NCBI GenBank assembly: GCA_009760855.2
Contig: WPIO01000050.1
Location: forward strand, 300,001-364,000
Direction: 5' to 3'
DNA: 64,000 nt
Source: Cristatella mucedo
Taxonomy: Eukaryota; Bryozoa; Phylactolaemata; Cristatellidae
A program made the position numbers and the translations under genes. Numbering within the stretch: position 1 is the stretch's first letter; each line of letters opens with the position of its first letter. This document shows, piece after piece, positions 32,491-44,761 of this stretch. The notes under the pieces were generated by a model. That model was given only the letters and a program-made list of their open reading frames with translations, was not told the DNA's origin and did no database searches.

Positions 32491-33119
32491 GATTTTGACC
32501 TCGTCTTTTGTTTTTTTCGGCGTCCTTCACTCTTCTCGTTAATTGCCGAACTCTCGCTATTTTGGAATCAGCCTTCTTTCCAACTGCAACTGCTTCCAGC
32601 GGTCGGCCAGCGACTAATCCGGCAGGGACGTAGCTGCGTGCCTGCCAGCCTGCCTGCCCGCAGCCGCCGAGTTAGGGCGCTGCACCGGTAACCCAGGTAA
32701 TCTAGGCGTAACCCAGGTAACTCAGGGCATTCCAGATCAATCCCTGGTTGAAGCGAAATTCTGTGCGTGCACCTGCAGTGTTACTGTCTGTGGCACCGGT
32801 GACGGCAGATCAAGTGGAGTCTCACGAAGGCACTAGGGTAGACGTACGCGGCAAAGAGGACTCAACCTCTGTACCACTCGCATTGTATATATGCATTCAT
32901 ATGTACGTAGTATATGTACGTACATTCGTTGAGTCACGAGAGGGCTTATATGAGTCACCGATCGATGCATCCTCGGGGAAGTCCTCGGAGCTATGGAATA
33001 TCCCTGAGTCAGGGATTATCGTGAAGTCGGTTAATAATAAGGAGTAGGGCAATGATCCGGACGTGGGCGGGGCAGGATGCTAAGCTGTGCCAATTGCCTA
33101 AACATGGGCTGCCGCAAGT
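32491..33119. other. Intergenic, no recognisable feature
   Basis: Short duplicated GTAACCCAGGTAA units near 32688-32720, otherwise nothing recognised. Confidence 0.45.
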
Positions 33120-34592
33120 GAGGCTTCCGGGCCAATGACAAATGCAAAATGCAAATGCTTCGGGTATACAACGACCTACTTAGGAATGCAGACATGGGCA
33201 GAGTGTCTCTTCTTGTTTTGCTCGATCTTTCGGCAGCTTTTGATACCATCGATCACAAAGTTCTTCTAGAGCGCTTCTCATCTCGCCTGGGCGTCACTGG
33301 CACTGCTCTGCAGTGGTTCAAGTCCTATCTCAGTGGGAGACTCCAGAGTATTGACGTGAATGGACAAAGATCATCTGAAGTACCTCTAAAATATGGAGTA
33401 CCTCAGGGCTCTGTGCTAGGTCCGGTTCTTTTCACGGTTTATACTCTCCCTCTTGCTGATGTGATTGCCAAGCACAATCTAGGCTTTCACTTCTATGCGG
33501 ATGACACTCAGTTGTACCTTTGCTTTGATCCCTCCCAGCCTTCGAGCATCTCAAATTCTCTCAACTCACTTGCTGCATGCATTGATGACATCCACACATG
33601 GATGGCAGCGAATTTTCTAAAACTTAACGATGATAAAACTAACTTACTAGTTACGGGCAAACCCAGTGTGATTCAGAGATTGGAAAGGCTGACTTTCAAA
33701 ATTGGCTCTGCCAGCATATCTCCAGTTAAATCAGCTCAAAATCTAGGTGTCATATTCCAAAGCGACCTCTCGTTAGACGACGACATCAGCTCCACAGTCA
33801 AATCTGCCTATTTTCAGCTTCATAACATTGCTAAAATTCGGGCTTGTTTAGATAAGGATACCACGTCCAAGTTGGTCCATGTATTCGTGACATCCCGTCT
33901 CGACTTCGGCAACTCACTGCCTACTGGCCTACCAGCATGTGCGATCAGGCGATTGCAGCTGGTGCAAAACTCTGCAGCTAGGCTTGTCTGTCGTGAGCGT
34001 CGCAGTTACCACATTACTCCACTTCTCGCCGACCTGCACTGGCTACCAGTGAAGCAACGGATTGACTTCAAGGTTTTGTCGCTCACTTTTAGGTCTCTTC
34101 ATTCTATGGCTCTAGCCTATCTTTCAGATATACTACCCCATCAGGTCAAGCATCGTACCACCCGCTTTTCGGAATCCAACAGTCTTGAAATACCTCGTAC
34201 AGACCTTAAATCCTTTGGAGACCGTGCATTTAGCTCGTATGCTCCCAAAGCCTAGAACTCCCTCCCGACCTGCGTCAGAACATCCCATGACCTGACCACA
34301 TTTAAAAGAAACTTAAAAACACACCTATTTAGGACAGCATTTAGTGGGTCCCTGTGATTCGTCCTTCACGTGCTTATGCGTGCTGAAACTGTGCATGCTG
34401 CCACTAGCCACATTTGCATGCTGACCCTGTGCATGTCACCCCTAACCATATTATTTATTTCATTTGTTTTTTCAAGCATGATTTTACTTACTATTCCATT
34501 GCATATCTCTTTGCAGCAAATGTAAAGCGCCTAGAAAGAGATTAAGTTCTCTGAGGGCGCTTTATCAAGTGCAATATTATTATTATTATTAA
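33120..34592 (+). mobile_element. LINE A (L2/CR1-like), best-preserved RT copy
   Basis: It contains a long reverse-transcriptase frame, then a 3' UTR with the tail block CCTAGAAAGAGATTAAGTTC and GAGGGCGCTTTATCAAGTG, ending in a short (ATT)n run at about 34575-34590. It serves as the local reference for the other family A fragments. The 5' part with the endonuclease is missing here. Confidence 0.92.
33149..34255 (+). CDS. LINE A reverse transcriptase (partial, premature stop)
   Basis: A 368-codon frame with the non-LTR RT motifs in order: [33 protein letters not shown], the catalytic [10 protein letters not shown] (YADD codons 33494-33505), then the thumb-like KLNDDKTNLLVTG and SAQNLGVIFQ. 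It copies LINE RNA at a nicked target. It ends at TAG where sister copies read KAWNSLP (Trp codon TGG), so a single base change has truncated it. The N-terminal endonuclease is absent. It belongs to the L2/CR1 side of the non-LTR tree by motif style; I cannot assign the clade exactly. Confidence 0.88.
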   Translation: MQMLRVYNDLLRNADMGRVSLLVLLDLSAAFDTIDHKVLLERFSSRLGVTGTALQWFKSYLSGRLQSIDVNGQRSSEVPLKYGVPQGSVLGPVLFTVYTLPLADVIAKHNLGFHFYADDTQLYLCFDPSQPSSISNSLNSLAACIDDIHTWMAANFLKLNDDKTNLLVTGKPSVIQRLERLTFKIGSASISPVKSAQNLGVIFQSDLSLDDDISSTVKSAYFQLHNIAKIRACLDKDTTSKLVHVFVTSRLDFGNSLPTGLPACAIRRLQLVQNSAARLVCRERRSYHITPLLADLHWLPVKQRIDFKVLSLTFRSLHSMALAYLSDILPHQVKHRTTRFSESNSLEIPRTDLKSFGDRAFSSYAPKA

Positions 34593-34981
34593 ATGCAGCA
34601 GGCACACACAACGGACCCAGTTGCAAGGTAATCACGATCTCTTATCGCTCTGCTATTTGAAATTAAATTTATGTCGATAGCAATTGAATCCTCTGGAATC
34701 AGGATGGAATCTGAATCAGTGCTGGAATATATGCGATTCGTCGTAGCTCCGGAGTCGGAGAGTGCAACAGAGACGCAATTGTTGTGGAACTGCTATGCGG
34801 GTGTCTTGTTTTTCCGATAACTGCCTGCTGTTTGACAACTTTCTTCTTAAGATTTTCGTGTGCACAGACAACCAGCACGTTCACTCACTCTGTACGATTA
34901 GGGGGGTGACAACCGTCGCCTTGGCAAGACAAGATCTAAAAGTCTGTCTCTGTCTCTCATCTCCCTGTCTCTCCCTGTCTC

Positions 34982-34984
<3 letters not shown>

Positions 34985-35069
<85 letters not shown>
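34985..35069. repeat. (CT)n microsatellite
   Basis: About 40 CT dinucleotides, preceded by TCTC/CCTG variants from 34940. Confidence 0.96.
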
Positions 35070-35074
<5 letters not shown>

Positions 35075-35659
35075 AGACTGCCGAAACTCAGTTTTGTCGG
35101 CGCTGCCGCAGAAAGCCATTTTACCCCGAACAGTTTTTCCTCAGTTCGGCTGCTAAGTATATATTCAAATCTGAGAAACTCAGCCGCGCCTCCTTCGATC
35201 ACTAAGTTCCGGCGGATTCCCGTCGAATCGACAGCTTCCGATTCAGATCGAATTTCACTTTCACTTGCATGATATGCCCAGCGAAGTTCTTCAGAGCTAG
35301 CCGAACTGCTGCGACATTATAAGCTTTCCCCGGTCCTAACTGAAAGTAAATTTAGCGAAGGAAGTAATTTCTTTCATTCAGTCAGTCAAAGAATTTAGCC
35401 ACAGTAGATGCTTTGTCGCAGCTCCGGGGTTCCTAGTGCTAGTGACCCGAGAATGCTTTGAGGACCCACCACCGCCGCTGCAGCGCACCGCTGGTTTCAG
35501 CCGTATTATACCGCTGATTTCCGCCATATTATACCGTTTACTGCCACTACCCCACCACTGCTTCCGCTGTGCGAGTGCGAGCGAGCACTTGCTTTCACCA
35601 CTTCGGCCACTGCGCGTGCGCTAAGATTACCCACGAGACGATGGCGATTTCGCACGAGA

Positions 35660-35665
35660 TTTATT
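35660..35665 (-). terminator. Poly(A) signal AATAAA
   Basis: AATAAA on the minus strand, about 315 bases past the stop codon of the secreted-protein gene. It defines a short 3' UTR containing a 14-base hairpin and a 78-bp duplication. Confidence 0.6.
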
Positions 35666-35728
35666 CAAAAGCTCGACAGAATCGAGTCCGGCAGCCGCTG
35701 AATCGAGGAAGCGAGCGCCGAAGCCGCC

Positions 35729-35885
35729 GACGCGCCCGTCTGTCACGTGTCAGAGCCAAGCAAGCGCTCCGATGGTCTCAAAACAGGTGCGTCCCGACAG
35801 TCGAGTGACGCGCCCGTCTGTCACGTGTCAGAGCCAAGCAAGCGCCCCGATGGTCTCAAAACAGGTGCGTCCCGACAGTCGAGCA
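35729..35885. repeat. 78-bp tandem duplication
   Basis: Two head-to-tail copies (35729-35806 and 35807 to about 35884) starting GACGCGCCCGTCTGTCACG and differing at only a few bases. It lies in the predicted 3' UTR of the minus-strand gene, so it is probably recent. Confidence 0.9.
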
Positions 35886-35909
35886 GACGCTGGCGAGCGG
35901 CGCGGCAAG

Positions 35910-35944
35910 GGCAGAGTACGGCGCCGCTGTCGCCGTACTCTGCC
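35910..35944. repeat. Perfect 14-bp hairpin just past the stop codon
   Basis: Arms GGCAGAGTACGGCG and CGCCGTACTCTGCC separated by 7 bases, about 36 bases downstream of the predicted stop on the minus strand. Confidence 0.85.
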
Positions 35945-35979
35945 GCTGTACTCGAGCTCGCGACGCGACGCCTCTGCGA

Positions 35980-36024
35980 CTAAGTGGTTTTCTCCATGTA
36001 GTCGACGACGTCCAGTCCGGCGTA
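35980..36024 (-). CDS. Exon 10: terminal coding exon
   Basis: The strong acceptor gctcttttccag ends at 36025; 14 codons (YAGLDVVDYMEKTT) and TAG follow in the phase required by exon 9. An alternative acceptor nearer exon 9 would give only two codons (EI) and a stop; the pyrimidine tract favours this one. Confidence 0.7.
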   Translation of the reverse strand, partial: YAGLDVVDYMEKTT

Positions 36025-39000
36025 CTGGAAAAGAGCGTCCGCGAAGCATTAACGATAGCGTCCAGCGGTTAGGCGAAAGAGCGAACGCGTTGCCGTGGCG
36101 ACGCCTCGCCAGCTCGCCAGCTCACAGCAGTGGCGGCGGCGGCACAGCGCGAACAGCGCCGTGCCCACCGCGGCTAGCCCCGTCAAATTTCCTGCGCCGC
36201 CCGTCGCTTCCCCGCTCGTCGAAGCGAAGGTCGGAGGTTCGCGAGTGCGGCCAGAGCACCGGCGCAACGCCGCTTACCTGGTACTGCTTGACGGCTGCGC
36301 ACTCCGCGGGCTTGCAGACGGTCTGCTTCGGAGCGGAGCACTTGACGAAGCAGATTGGACGCGGCGTGCCTGCGCGACGGACGAGAAAGATGGAGACCCA
36401 GCGTAGGGCGGTACGCCGATGCCTGTGGCGCGAGCGAGCGTGCGGAGGACCGACCAGGGCGAGGCTGGACGGCGGCTTACCGATCATCTTGGCGGTCGGG
36501 TCAGAGTTCATGCAGCCGCACACGAAGCTTCCGAAGGATGTCTGAATGGCGGCCTTGGTGCCGCGCACGACCGCGGCAACGTTGCGCGTCCTGGAAAAAA
36601 GGTCCTCGCGCATCAGGCGATCGCTCACATTTTGCTCTCGGGGTCAAGGTCAACGTCAAGCGCCACGAGAGTCGGCGGCGATTTACTGCAGGTGGTGGCA
36701 GCGCTCTTAGTTCAGCTACACTTTTAGTTCAGTTACAGTGTCAGTTATAGTTTTAGTTATAGTTTCAGCTATAGTTTTTTGGTGGCACCGTGCGGCGGGC
36801 GATGCTGCCCTGTGCCCACTGGTCTGGGCGATGCCCTTACGACGCCGACCCGCACGGCCGATAAACTTCCGCAGCGGTTCGGCGCCCGAGCCGCCCCGTC
36901 AGCCAATTTCCTTGCAGCCACGCCCTTTGCCTTGTCCGTAGCCGCCGGCTTCTTAGGGCGGGGCGAACGAGGCCAACGGCCGCCGCGGCGGAGGCGTCGG
37001 CGAACGCTCACTTCGGATTGACGTAGAACGCGAAGCCCGCTTTCGACACCGAGTCGACGATCTTGACCAATTTGGACGTCGCGTTGACAGTCAGCGCCAC
37101 GTTGAAGCCAAAGCCTTGCGACGTCTTGGCCGCCTTGCCGGCGGAGTTGGTGAGCGTGACCGGCGCCGTCTTTAAAGGTCCGCTGTTGAGATCCGACTTC
37201 ACGCTGTACCTCGCCACAGACGACTGCGCGCCGCTCTTGTCGATGGCGTAAAAGGTGAGGTCGACCTGCGAGTGCGGGCGAAAGAGCGCTCAGGTCGCTA
37301 GCCTCGCTCCGAAAGTTCGCCGCCCCAGGCCGCGACGTCACGTCACGTTCCTGAGCTCGGGCATTGCGAGGAGGCTCTCTCGCTGCGCATAAAAAAAATC
37401 GGTGACGAAATGGAAAGGGGGAAATAAGGCCAGATAAAAGCCTCTCCGCGCCGCCGAGCTGGAAGCCTGTCCGGAAGTGGGAAGTCGGAAGACTGCGTAT
37501 CGTGGGAAGCGGCGTCCACGTACCGACTCTACGCCGCTGAACCAGTCGTAGCTGCGGGTGAGCGTGTAGTTCCGGTTGGTGATCAGAATCGTTTCGCTGA
37601 GGATTTCGGAGCATTTCTTGGGGGCCGATGCTGCCGCGCTCAGCATCCAGCCGCCGCCGAAAAATGCCACCACGGCGGTCTTGGCTTTGGGTGAGTAGTC
37701 ATTCTGCGAGAAAAAGAAAAAACGTAATTCGCTATAAGAAATGTCTGTACTTCGATGGCGTCGTCGGTTCGCTCGAGGAGCCACCTCGTAGCGTTGCTCA
37801 ACTCGAGACCCCTCTCGCGCCTTTGATTCAGCGAACGAGGTTCGGCGAGATCGGAAAATCGGCTTGCCAGCCAACTCAGGGCGGGCAGGGGGAAGCGAAT
37901 TCCCAGAACTCGTCACTGACTTGGAGCCAATGGTGGCGCTTGCCGCCATTGGCTCCAAGTCAGCGGGATCCAGCTGCTCGAGGCGCCGCAGAGTTCGCGA
38001 CTCCGAAACGCCGGCGCTCACCGTGGGTTCGTTGTAGGCAAGCATGTCTCCCATATTCAGGAACGGCAGTCCGGTCACGTAGGCCGCGACGGCGGAGCCG
38101 GACGCGATCTCGCCCCTCATCGAGTCGACCGCTCCGCCGCTGGCCTTGTTCATCGCACGCAGAGCGCACCGGCCGATTTCGACCGAGCCGCTGGACAACG
38201 AAAGCAAAGCGGCGAGCGGATGTGTGAACCGCCCCCGGAAACGAGCACATCGAAGGAAGGACTCGCAGGGAGGCGGGGTCACGTGTACGAACGCGGCTGC
38301 TCCTTCGGCGGCATCAAATGGCGGGAGAAAATTCGGTTCAGTCGAATGCCGTTCGCCAAGTAACCGCCGCCACACCTCGGACGCCTGGGACGCCGGGTCA
38401 CTCACCAACGTAAGGTGTCGAGTGCTTCCTGCGTCAGACCGTAATAGCCGTACAGCATCGAGCCGACTAGACTGCTTTGCATGTCCGAACGAAGGCAGGT
38501 CTTGGTGAATAGGCTCACGAACGATCGAATCGTCGTCGTCACGTTGTCGAAATAGCCGTAGGCTTCGCGGAACTCGGCCGAGCCGAGCAACTGTAGCGCC
38601 TGGATGGCCGCCACGTTGCCAGCGCGAGCCAACGTCGAGAACGTCTTCTGAGACGCCGCCTCGAATCCATCCCAGGCCGCCTGATTCAGGAAGAAGTTGA
38701 GGAATCCGTACGGATCCGTGTAGACGTTGAACGGCTTCGCCGACTTATCGAAGACAGCGTACAGCGCCTGGCCGAGCGTGTACTCGTCGCAGCCCATTCT
38801 CGTGGCGTTGAGCACGTATCCCAGCGCCACGTTGAAGTAGGCCGAGCCCAGCTGAGCGAGCGCCGATGCTGCGCACGGGTTTCTGGCTGAGGAGAGTGTG
38901 ACGAGGGCGCCTCGGATGGCCGCGAACAGGGCAACTGGTGTCTTGGAGTTGCAGGCGAACTGGATGATTTTCGTCGAGTCGTTGGCCGGCAGGCGCTGCT

Positions 39001-42000
39001 GGGCAATGTACGCCATGACGGCACGGTGGACGGCCAAGGCCGTCTGCGAGCAGTCGCACACTTGCTGCGTGACGTTCTGCACGGTGGCGCCCAGGGTCTG
39101 CGCCATCGGTGACCGAGCCAGCGCCAGCAGGTCTCGAGCCACGTAGTTTCCGGTGGCCGTCTGCTGCGCCAGAGCGACGTCGACGGCGGCGGCCGCCTGT
39201 CGAGTGACGTTGCACACGGGCGTCAGCGCAGCGTCGACGTACTGCCACGGGCTGCTGAGACTGGCGCTGGCGAAGCCGGCGATGGGCGCAGCGAACGCGT
39301 TAGCGAACTGTCCGGCCACGGCCATGGCCACCTGATCGACCTGGGCGAGGACTGCGGTGAGGTTGCTCAGATGCGGCAGCGTGTTGTTGAGGAGCCCGCT
39401 CACGCCCGTCAGGCGCGCCAGGTCGGCGGGCGCTCGCGTCGCGTTCTGCAGGCCGGTGAGCAAGGCGTAGGTGAGGGCGTCGCGGAGCCGGTCCAGAGCG
39501 ACAGCCGCGGCACCGTCCGCGCTGCTGGCGGCCGCGTCGTCGGCCGTCAGGCACGCCACGATCGAGTCGTAGCCGGTTATGGTGCAGTTGGCCGGCACGA
39601 GGGCGCTGCCGGACAGCTGCCGCAGGAGGCCGGCGGCGACCGCCGGCGTGCATCCGCCGGGCCGCGCGCTGGCGTCGATCAGCGCCTTGGCGACCGTGTT
39701 GTTGCTGGCCATGCGCAGCAGCTCGGCCGCCACGAGATTTCCCGACTTGGACAGCGGGGCGAGCGCAGCGAGCGAGCCGCTGGCGAGCTGGCCCAGCCGC
39801 GTCGCCAGACCGCAAGTGTAGCCGTTCGGGTCGAGCGCGGCGCCGACGACGGCGTAGACGACGGCCTGGATCGGGTCGAACTGGACCGAACTGGAGCCAT
39901 TGAGCGGCTGCTGCATCGATCCCGTGACGTTGGCGAGCGCTGCCGCCACGGCGGCGGCCGCCTGGTAGCTCATGTTTGCAACGGCCGTCAAGTTGCCGGC
40001 GGGAGCCGGGCCGAGGGCGACCTTCGCGAGCGCCTCGGCGAACTGCGCCGCCGACGCGACGTTGCCGACGGCCGTCGTCGCGTCGCCGACCAGCTTGGCG
40101 ACTGCGAGCACAAGCTGCGCGGGCGTCGACACGTTCTTGAGGCTGGCCGTCAGGCCGTCGCACAGCGAGCCGACGGCGTCGAGCAGCGGGCTGTTGGACG
40201 GCAGGCCGAGCGTCAGCGACGCGACGGCGGGCAGCTGGCTCTTGCAGACGAGCGCGACGTTGCTCGCCAGCTGCGGCAGAGAGCGCAGGTCGAGCCAGCT
40301 CAGCGAGCCGTTCGTCGCGGACGAGAGGAGCAGGCCGACGACGTCGTTCGCACTGAAGGCGCCCCCGCTGACGATGCCTACGAGCAGGTTTCCGGCGTTC
40401 GCCAGGTCGGCAAAGATCGGGTCCGACACGGCGGCGGGGACCTTCGACCCGCTGCACATGCCGCCGATGACTTGCTGTATTTCGTAGGCGAGACCTTCAA
40501 CGACGTCGCGCGAAACGAGAGGCGACGGGTCAGCTCTTGGGGTCAGCTCTCGGGGTCAGCTCATGGGTCAGCGGTCACGGGTCAGCGGTCGCGGGTCTTT
40601 CGAGCTCAAGCCACGGTCGACGCTGCGCCGCATTCGCTCACCTGCCGAGAGTTGCTCATTGAATTGCCACGTGGTCGTGTTGCAGTACATGCCCAGCAGG
40701 CTGTTCGTCGCGTTCGTGACGTAAGACGTGCGGTTGCCGCAAGTCGCCGGCTGGCTCACGTTTCTCATGCATGAGCTGATCACTGGCGCCACGTAGCTGC
40801 CAAAGGGAGAAGCGAAAAAATGGTGGCGAGCGGACGGCGAGCGGCGGCTGCAAGAAGCGACTAGAAGCGACGGGCGATCGATGTGAGCGATCGGCGGATC
40901 GACAGCGGCGGCGGCGGCGGCGGAGGTTAACGCCGGAGATTAAGCCTTCAGGAGATTAAGCCTTCAGGAGATTAAGCCTTCGGCTGTTCTTTGCAGCCTC
41001 GGGACTTCGAGATGCGACGGCGGCAGGCGGCGCTTACCTGCAGTGCGCCTGAAAGATCATCTTGACCCCGGCCCAGATCGCGCTCGCCGTCTGGTCGACG
41101 CTGGCATTGGTGAACATGCAGCCAAGGCCGCCTCGGACGAAGCCGATCACCTCGGCGATGCGCGGCTGAAGGAGGGCGGCCGCGGTGACGTACGTCATGG
41201 GGCCGCTGACCTGGCTCGGCAGGCCCATCTCGGCGACGGCGGCGGCCGTCAGGGCCTGCACGTTGCCGTCGTTCGCAACGCCGGCGTATATGCCGCCGAT
41301 GCACTGCGCTGCGCCGCTCGCCAGCTGGCCCAGAGTGAGCGTGCACGTCTGGGCCATACCTGCGACGGCGTCGGAGGCGAAAGTGTCAGCGGCCGCTCAG
41401 CAGCGCTCGCTCGCCTCGGCAGCGGAGAGAGCGGTGAGAGAGAGCGGAGAGAGCGGTGTGAGAGAGCGGAGAGAGCGGTGGGAGAGATCGGAGAGAGAGA
41501 GCGGTGAGAGAGATCGGAGAGAGAGAGAGAGCGGTGAGAGAGAGCGGAGAGAGAGAGAGAGAGCGGAGAGAGCGGTGAGAGAGACGGAGAGCGAACGGTG
41601 GCGGCCGCGGATAGCAAGTTGACGAGAGCATCGAGAAGCTCTAAGCGCATACGAGTCCGTCCGACGTTGAGAAATCGACGTCGGACGGACTCATGGCGGC
41701 GGTTGCGGCGACCTGGCGGCAGCAGGCAGCGCTTCGGGGATGCGGGCTCGCCGGTGAAGCAAAGCTCTGTGTGGGTGAGTGGGAGAGCTGTGCAGCGAGC
41801 TTGTTTTCTTTTAGGTTTTTGCCAGTCCCGAGCGGAGCAGCGGACCGGAGCCGCGGATGCGGCTCGGATTTCGGCCGCTACAGAAATCCGAGCCACCGGA
41901 ACCGCTTTTTTCGGCATCGGCTGGGTGGCTGCGCTGCCTGCGTTGGTGGAGGCGGCGGCGTGGCTGTCGTGGCGGCTAAGCGCTGCTCGTCGGCCGCCGC

Positions 42001-43063
42001 CGCTGCTGCAGCAGCAGCGGTGAGACAGCAGCTTTCCGTGAGACAGCAGCTTTCAAACGCGTCGTCTTTTCTAGAAGTGAGTGGCTCGAGTTTCTCTCTA
42101 CGCTTCACCGGCATTTTCCCTAATAATAATAGCAATAATAATGCACTTGATAAAGCGCCCTCAGAGAACTCAATCTCTCACTAGGCGCTTTACATTTGCT
42201 GCAAAGGGAAATGCAATGGAATGGTGGCCTACGCCTGCATCGCATCCGGGTCACTCTTCCGAGTCGTGGCTTCGTTTGGTGTCCACGGTCGTCCCGACGG
42301 GATCTCGCCTGAGGCGAGCCTAGGCGAGATCCCGTCACCAGGAGGCGCTCGCTTCTTTAGCCCCGGGTTTTTTCCGGTGCTTTCTGCCCCTCGGTGTTTT
42401 ATTCTCCTTTAAACTCTTCGTCAAACTCACGGCCTCCAGATCCCAGGAGCCGCTTCGGTCTTTACTTACAGCAGAGCAGCACACGCGACCGTAAAAGTCA
42501 GCTCTCGATATTGACCGCAGAGCCCTGCCAGCTGTGCGCCGAGGCAATTCCAGCAAATGCGGCGTCGTCTATTGACAGATTGAGCTCACTTTCGGCTGCG
42601 TGCGCCGCGCCAAACGGCTAGGTACAGGGGCAGTATTAGCTGCTACGGGCGCTGCGCTCATCACCGAAAGTGAGCTCTATAAATATAAACTCTATAAATA
42701 GACGACGGCGTATATTTGCTGGCAGCTAATACGGCGACAATCCAGCTTTGTAATCCAGCTCCGCCCCTATGAGCGCCCGACTTGCGAGGCGGCTCCGAGA
42801 ATCCGAGAGATGGCGCTCTGCTAAGAATACTATATTCGCGCTGCGACGATATCTTGTGTCTTTCTACCAACTGTGACACTTCCTCCACAGCCGTCCTGCG
42901 TAGTGTGCTACTCCTACGTGATTGGCCTCGCTCGACCTCATTCTCGAATTTTTTATTTACATGAAATGAAGTCCAATGGCCCACCGCTCGCCGGCGAAGA
43001 ACGCCGCTCAGGTTTCGAGGTGGAGTCGAGACAGCTCGTGAAGCGTCATATTCCTACAAGTCC

Positions 43064-43103
<40 letters not shown>

Positions 43104-43542
43104 CGCACACACACACATATAGATATAACTGGCTTATTAAAATATGAATATCTATGCGTGGTTAATTTTTTCAGCAATTTAAGACCTCGTGGCTTCGCTA
43201 TAGCTGCGGGCTGAAATACGCACGCACGCGCTCACACACTCAGACGCGTCGTGCTTATATGTACAGGCAAATACATATACAGTGCATATGCACCGATTGC
43301 ATTTGGACAGTACGCTGTGCATTGCCTTGAAAGGTTGAAGGTCAGAGGCGGCGAGCTCAGTTGCGGCGAACGAGCTGCTGCTGCTGCTACTGCTGCTGCC
43401 GCCGCCGCCGCCACTGCTGCTGCACGCTCTCGCTGTCTCGGCCGAAACCGACGGCGACGTCTCGCCGTCGGTTTGGGCCGTCGGCTGTCGACGTTTTCAG
43501 CGATCAATCCGCCATCGGCCGCCCACGGTGAGTCGAGATTAC

Positions 43543-43588
<46 letters not shown>

Positions 43589-44726
43589 GACTGAGATCGA
43601 GCGAGAAGTACTCTCGCCCGGATGAGCAAGCGCCAAGCGACAGCGAGCGAGCTGGCGCTCTCGCCAGAGCGCTCGAGTCGCCCCCTGGCGGCCGTATCGA
43701 CGCTCGGCTAAGTCGCTTTCAGGAATTGCCCGTGCGTCAGTCGCGAAAACACGGCCGCTCCGTCCGGTCGCCTGCCCCAGGGGTCGTCTCTTTGTCAGCG
43801 CTAGCCCGGCAGTTCTGAGCGGCGACAATGGGGCTTTCAGAGGCCTAACGCTGACGTCAGCAGCAGCAGCAGCGCGTCCGTTCAATGTCGGAGAGCGGAG
43901 CTCGTTCACGCTCACGGGCGACGCGTTGCCAGCGGCGACTTGCGGAGCTAGCTCGTTCGACAGGCAGCGCCGCACCGCCGGGCGTCTCTCCCGCCCCGCC
44001 TCTTCGTCGCTCGCCGGCCCTGCCATGTAAAGCCAGCTAAGAGCTTTCGATGTTCGTCTTTCGATGCTCCTGGGGCTTGGCGCGTCCGTCTTGCGCTCCG
44101 CCGCTCCTCCGCGCGGGCGCTCGGCTACCGGGCATTCGCCTGCTGGCGCCCGCGTCGCCGGTTGCCGCCTTCTTCTTGCGACCGGACGAGCGGCCGCTCG
44201 GCGCTCGCTCTATTGGATTCGCTCAATCGACCGTGGACCGCAATCGACCCGGAAGTTGCGGCCGATGAAGCTCGGTCGGCCGGCCTCCCGCCGCCGCTGT
44301 CGCGGCGGAGCCCGACCGCGCTTTCTCGCTTGCTCGATAGGCGGCGGTGCCGCGGCGTCGTTCCTCCACGCTGGCGGCTGAGCGCGTGGCGTTCGAGCAG
44401 GGCGCTCGCTCGCTCTCCGCTCTCTGCTCTCCATCGCGCGCGCGCGCTCGTCCGACGGCCGCGAGCCGGAGGAAGTCGCGGACGAGCGAGCGACGACCCG
44501 GCTTCAGCGTGCAGACGTTTAGAGCTCGGATTCGCCTGGAGGCGACCGTTCGCGCGACGATGCGGCTCTGGGCTCGCGGTTGTCCGCCCGAAGCCGCCCG
44601 TCCGTCGCCATTCCCGCCTCGAAACCGTGCGGTCCTTGCTCCTGCTCAACAGGGAGGCCCGGGTAGCACCCGCGACACCGGCAGGGCAGGGCACCGCCGG
44701 CTAATATATGTACATGCAAGTTAAAC

Positions 44727-44761
<35 letters not shown>

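Noticed and set aside
36049-36267. Possible transmembrane tail (LTGLAAVGTALFALC then CRRR) for the secreted-protein gene
   Set aside because: The frame needs a phase-1 entry but exon 9 ends in phase 0, and a stronger in-phase acceptor lies at 36025.
39300-40457. 385-codon Arg-rich open frame on the - strand
   Set aside because: It is the alternative frame of exon 4; the exon 4 frame is longer, has sequons and cysteines, and is the only one that joins its neighbours in phase.
39371-40774. 467-codon open frame on the + strand
   Set aside because: It lies antisense to exons 3 and 4 of the minus-strand gene, is Arg/Gly/Ala-rich with no motif, and is expected from extreme GC bias at codon third positions.
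43251-43625. Polyglycine/polyalanine proteins on both strands
   Set aside because: Produced by the (GGC)n run within intron 1 of the minus-strand gene.
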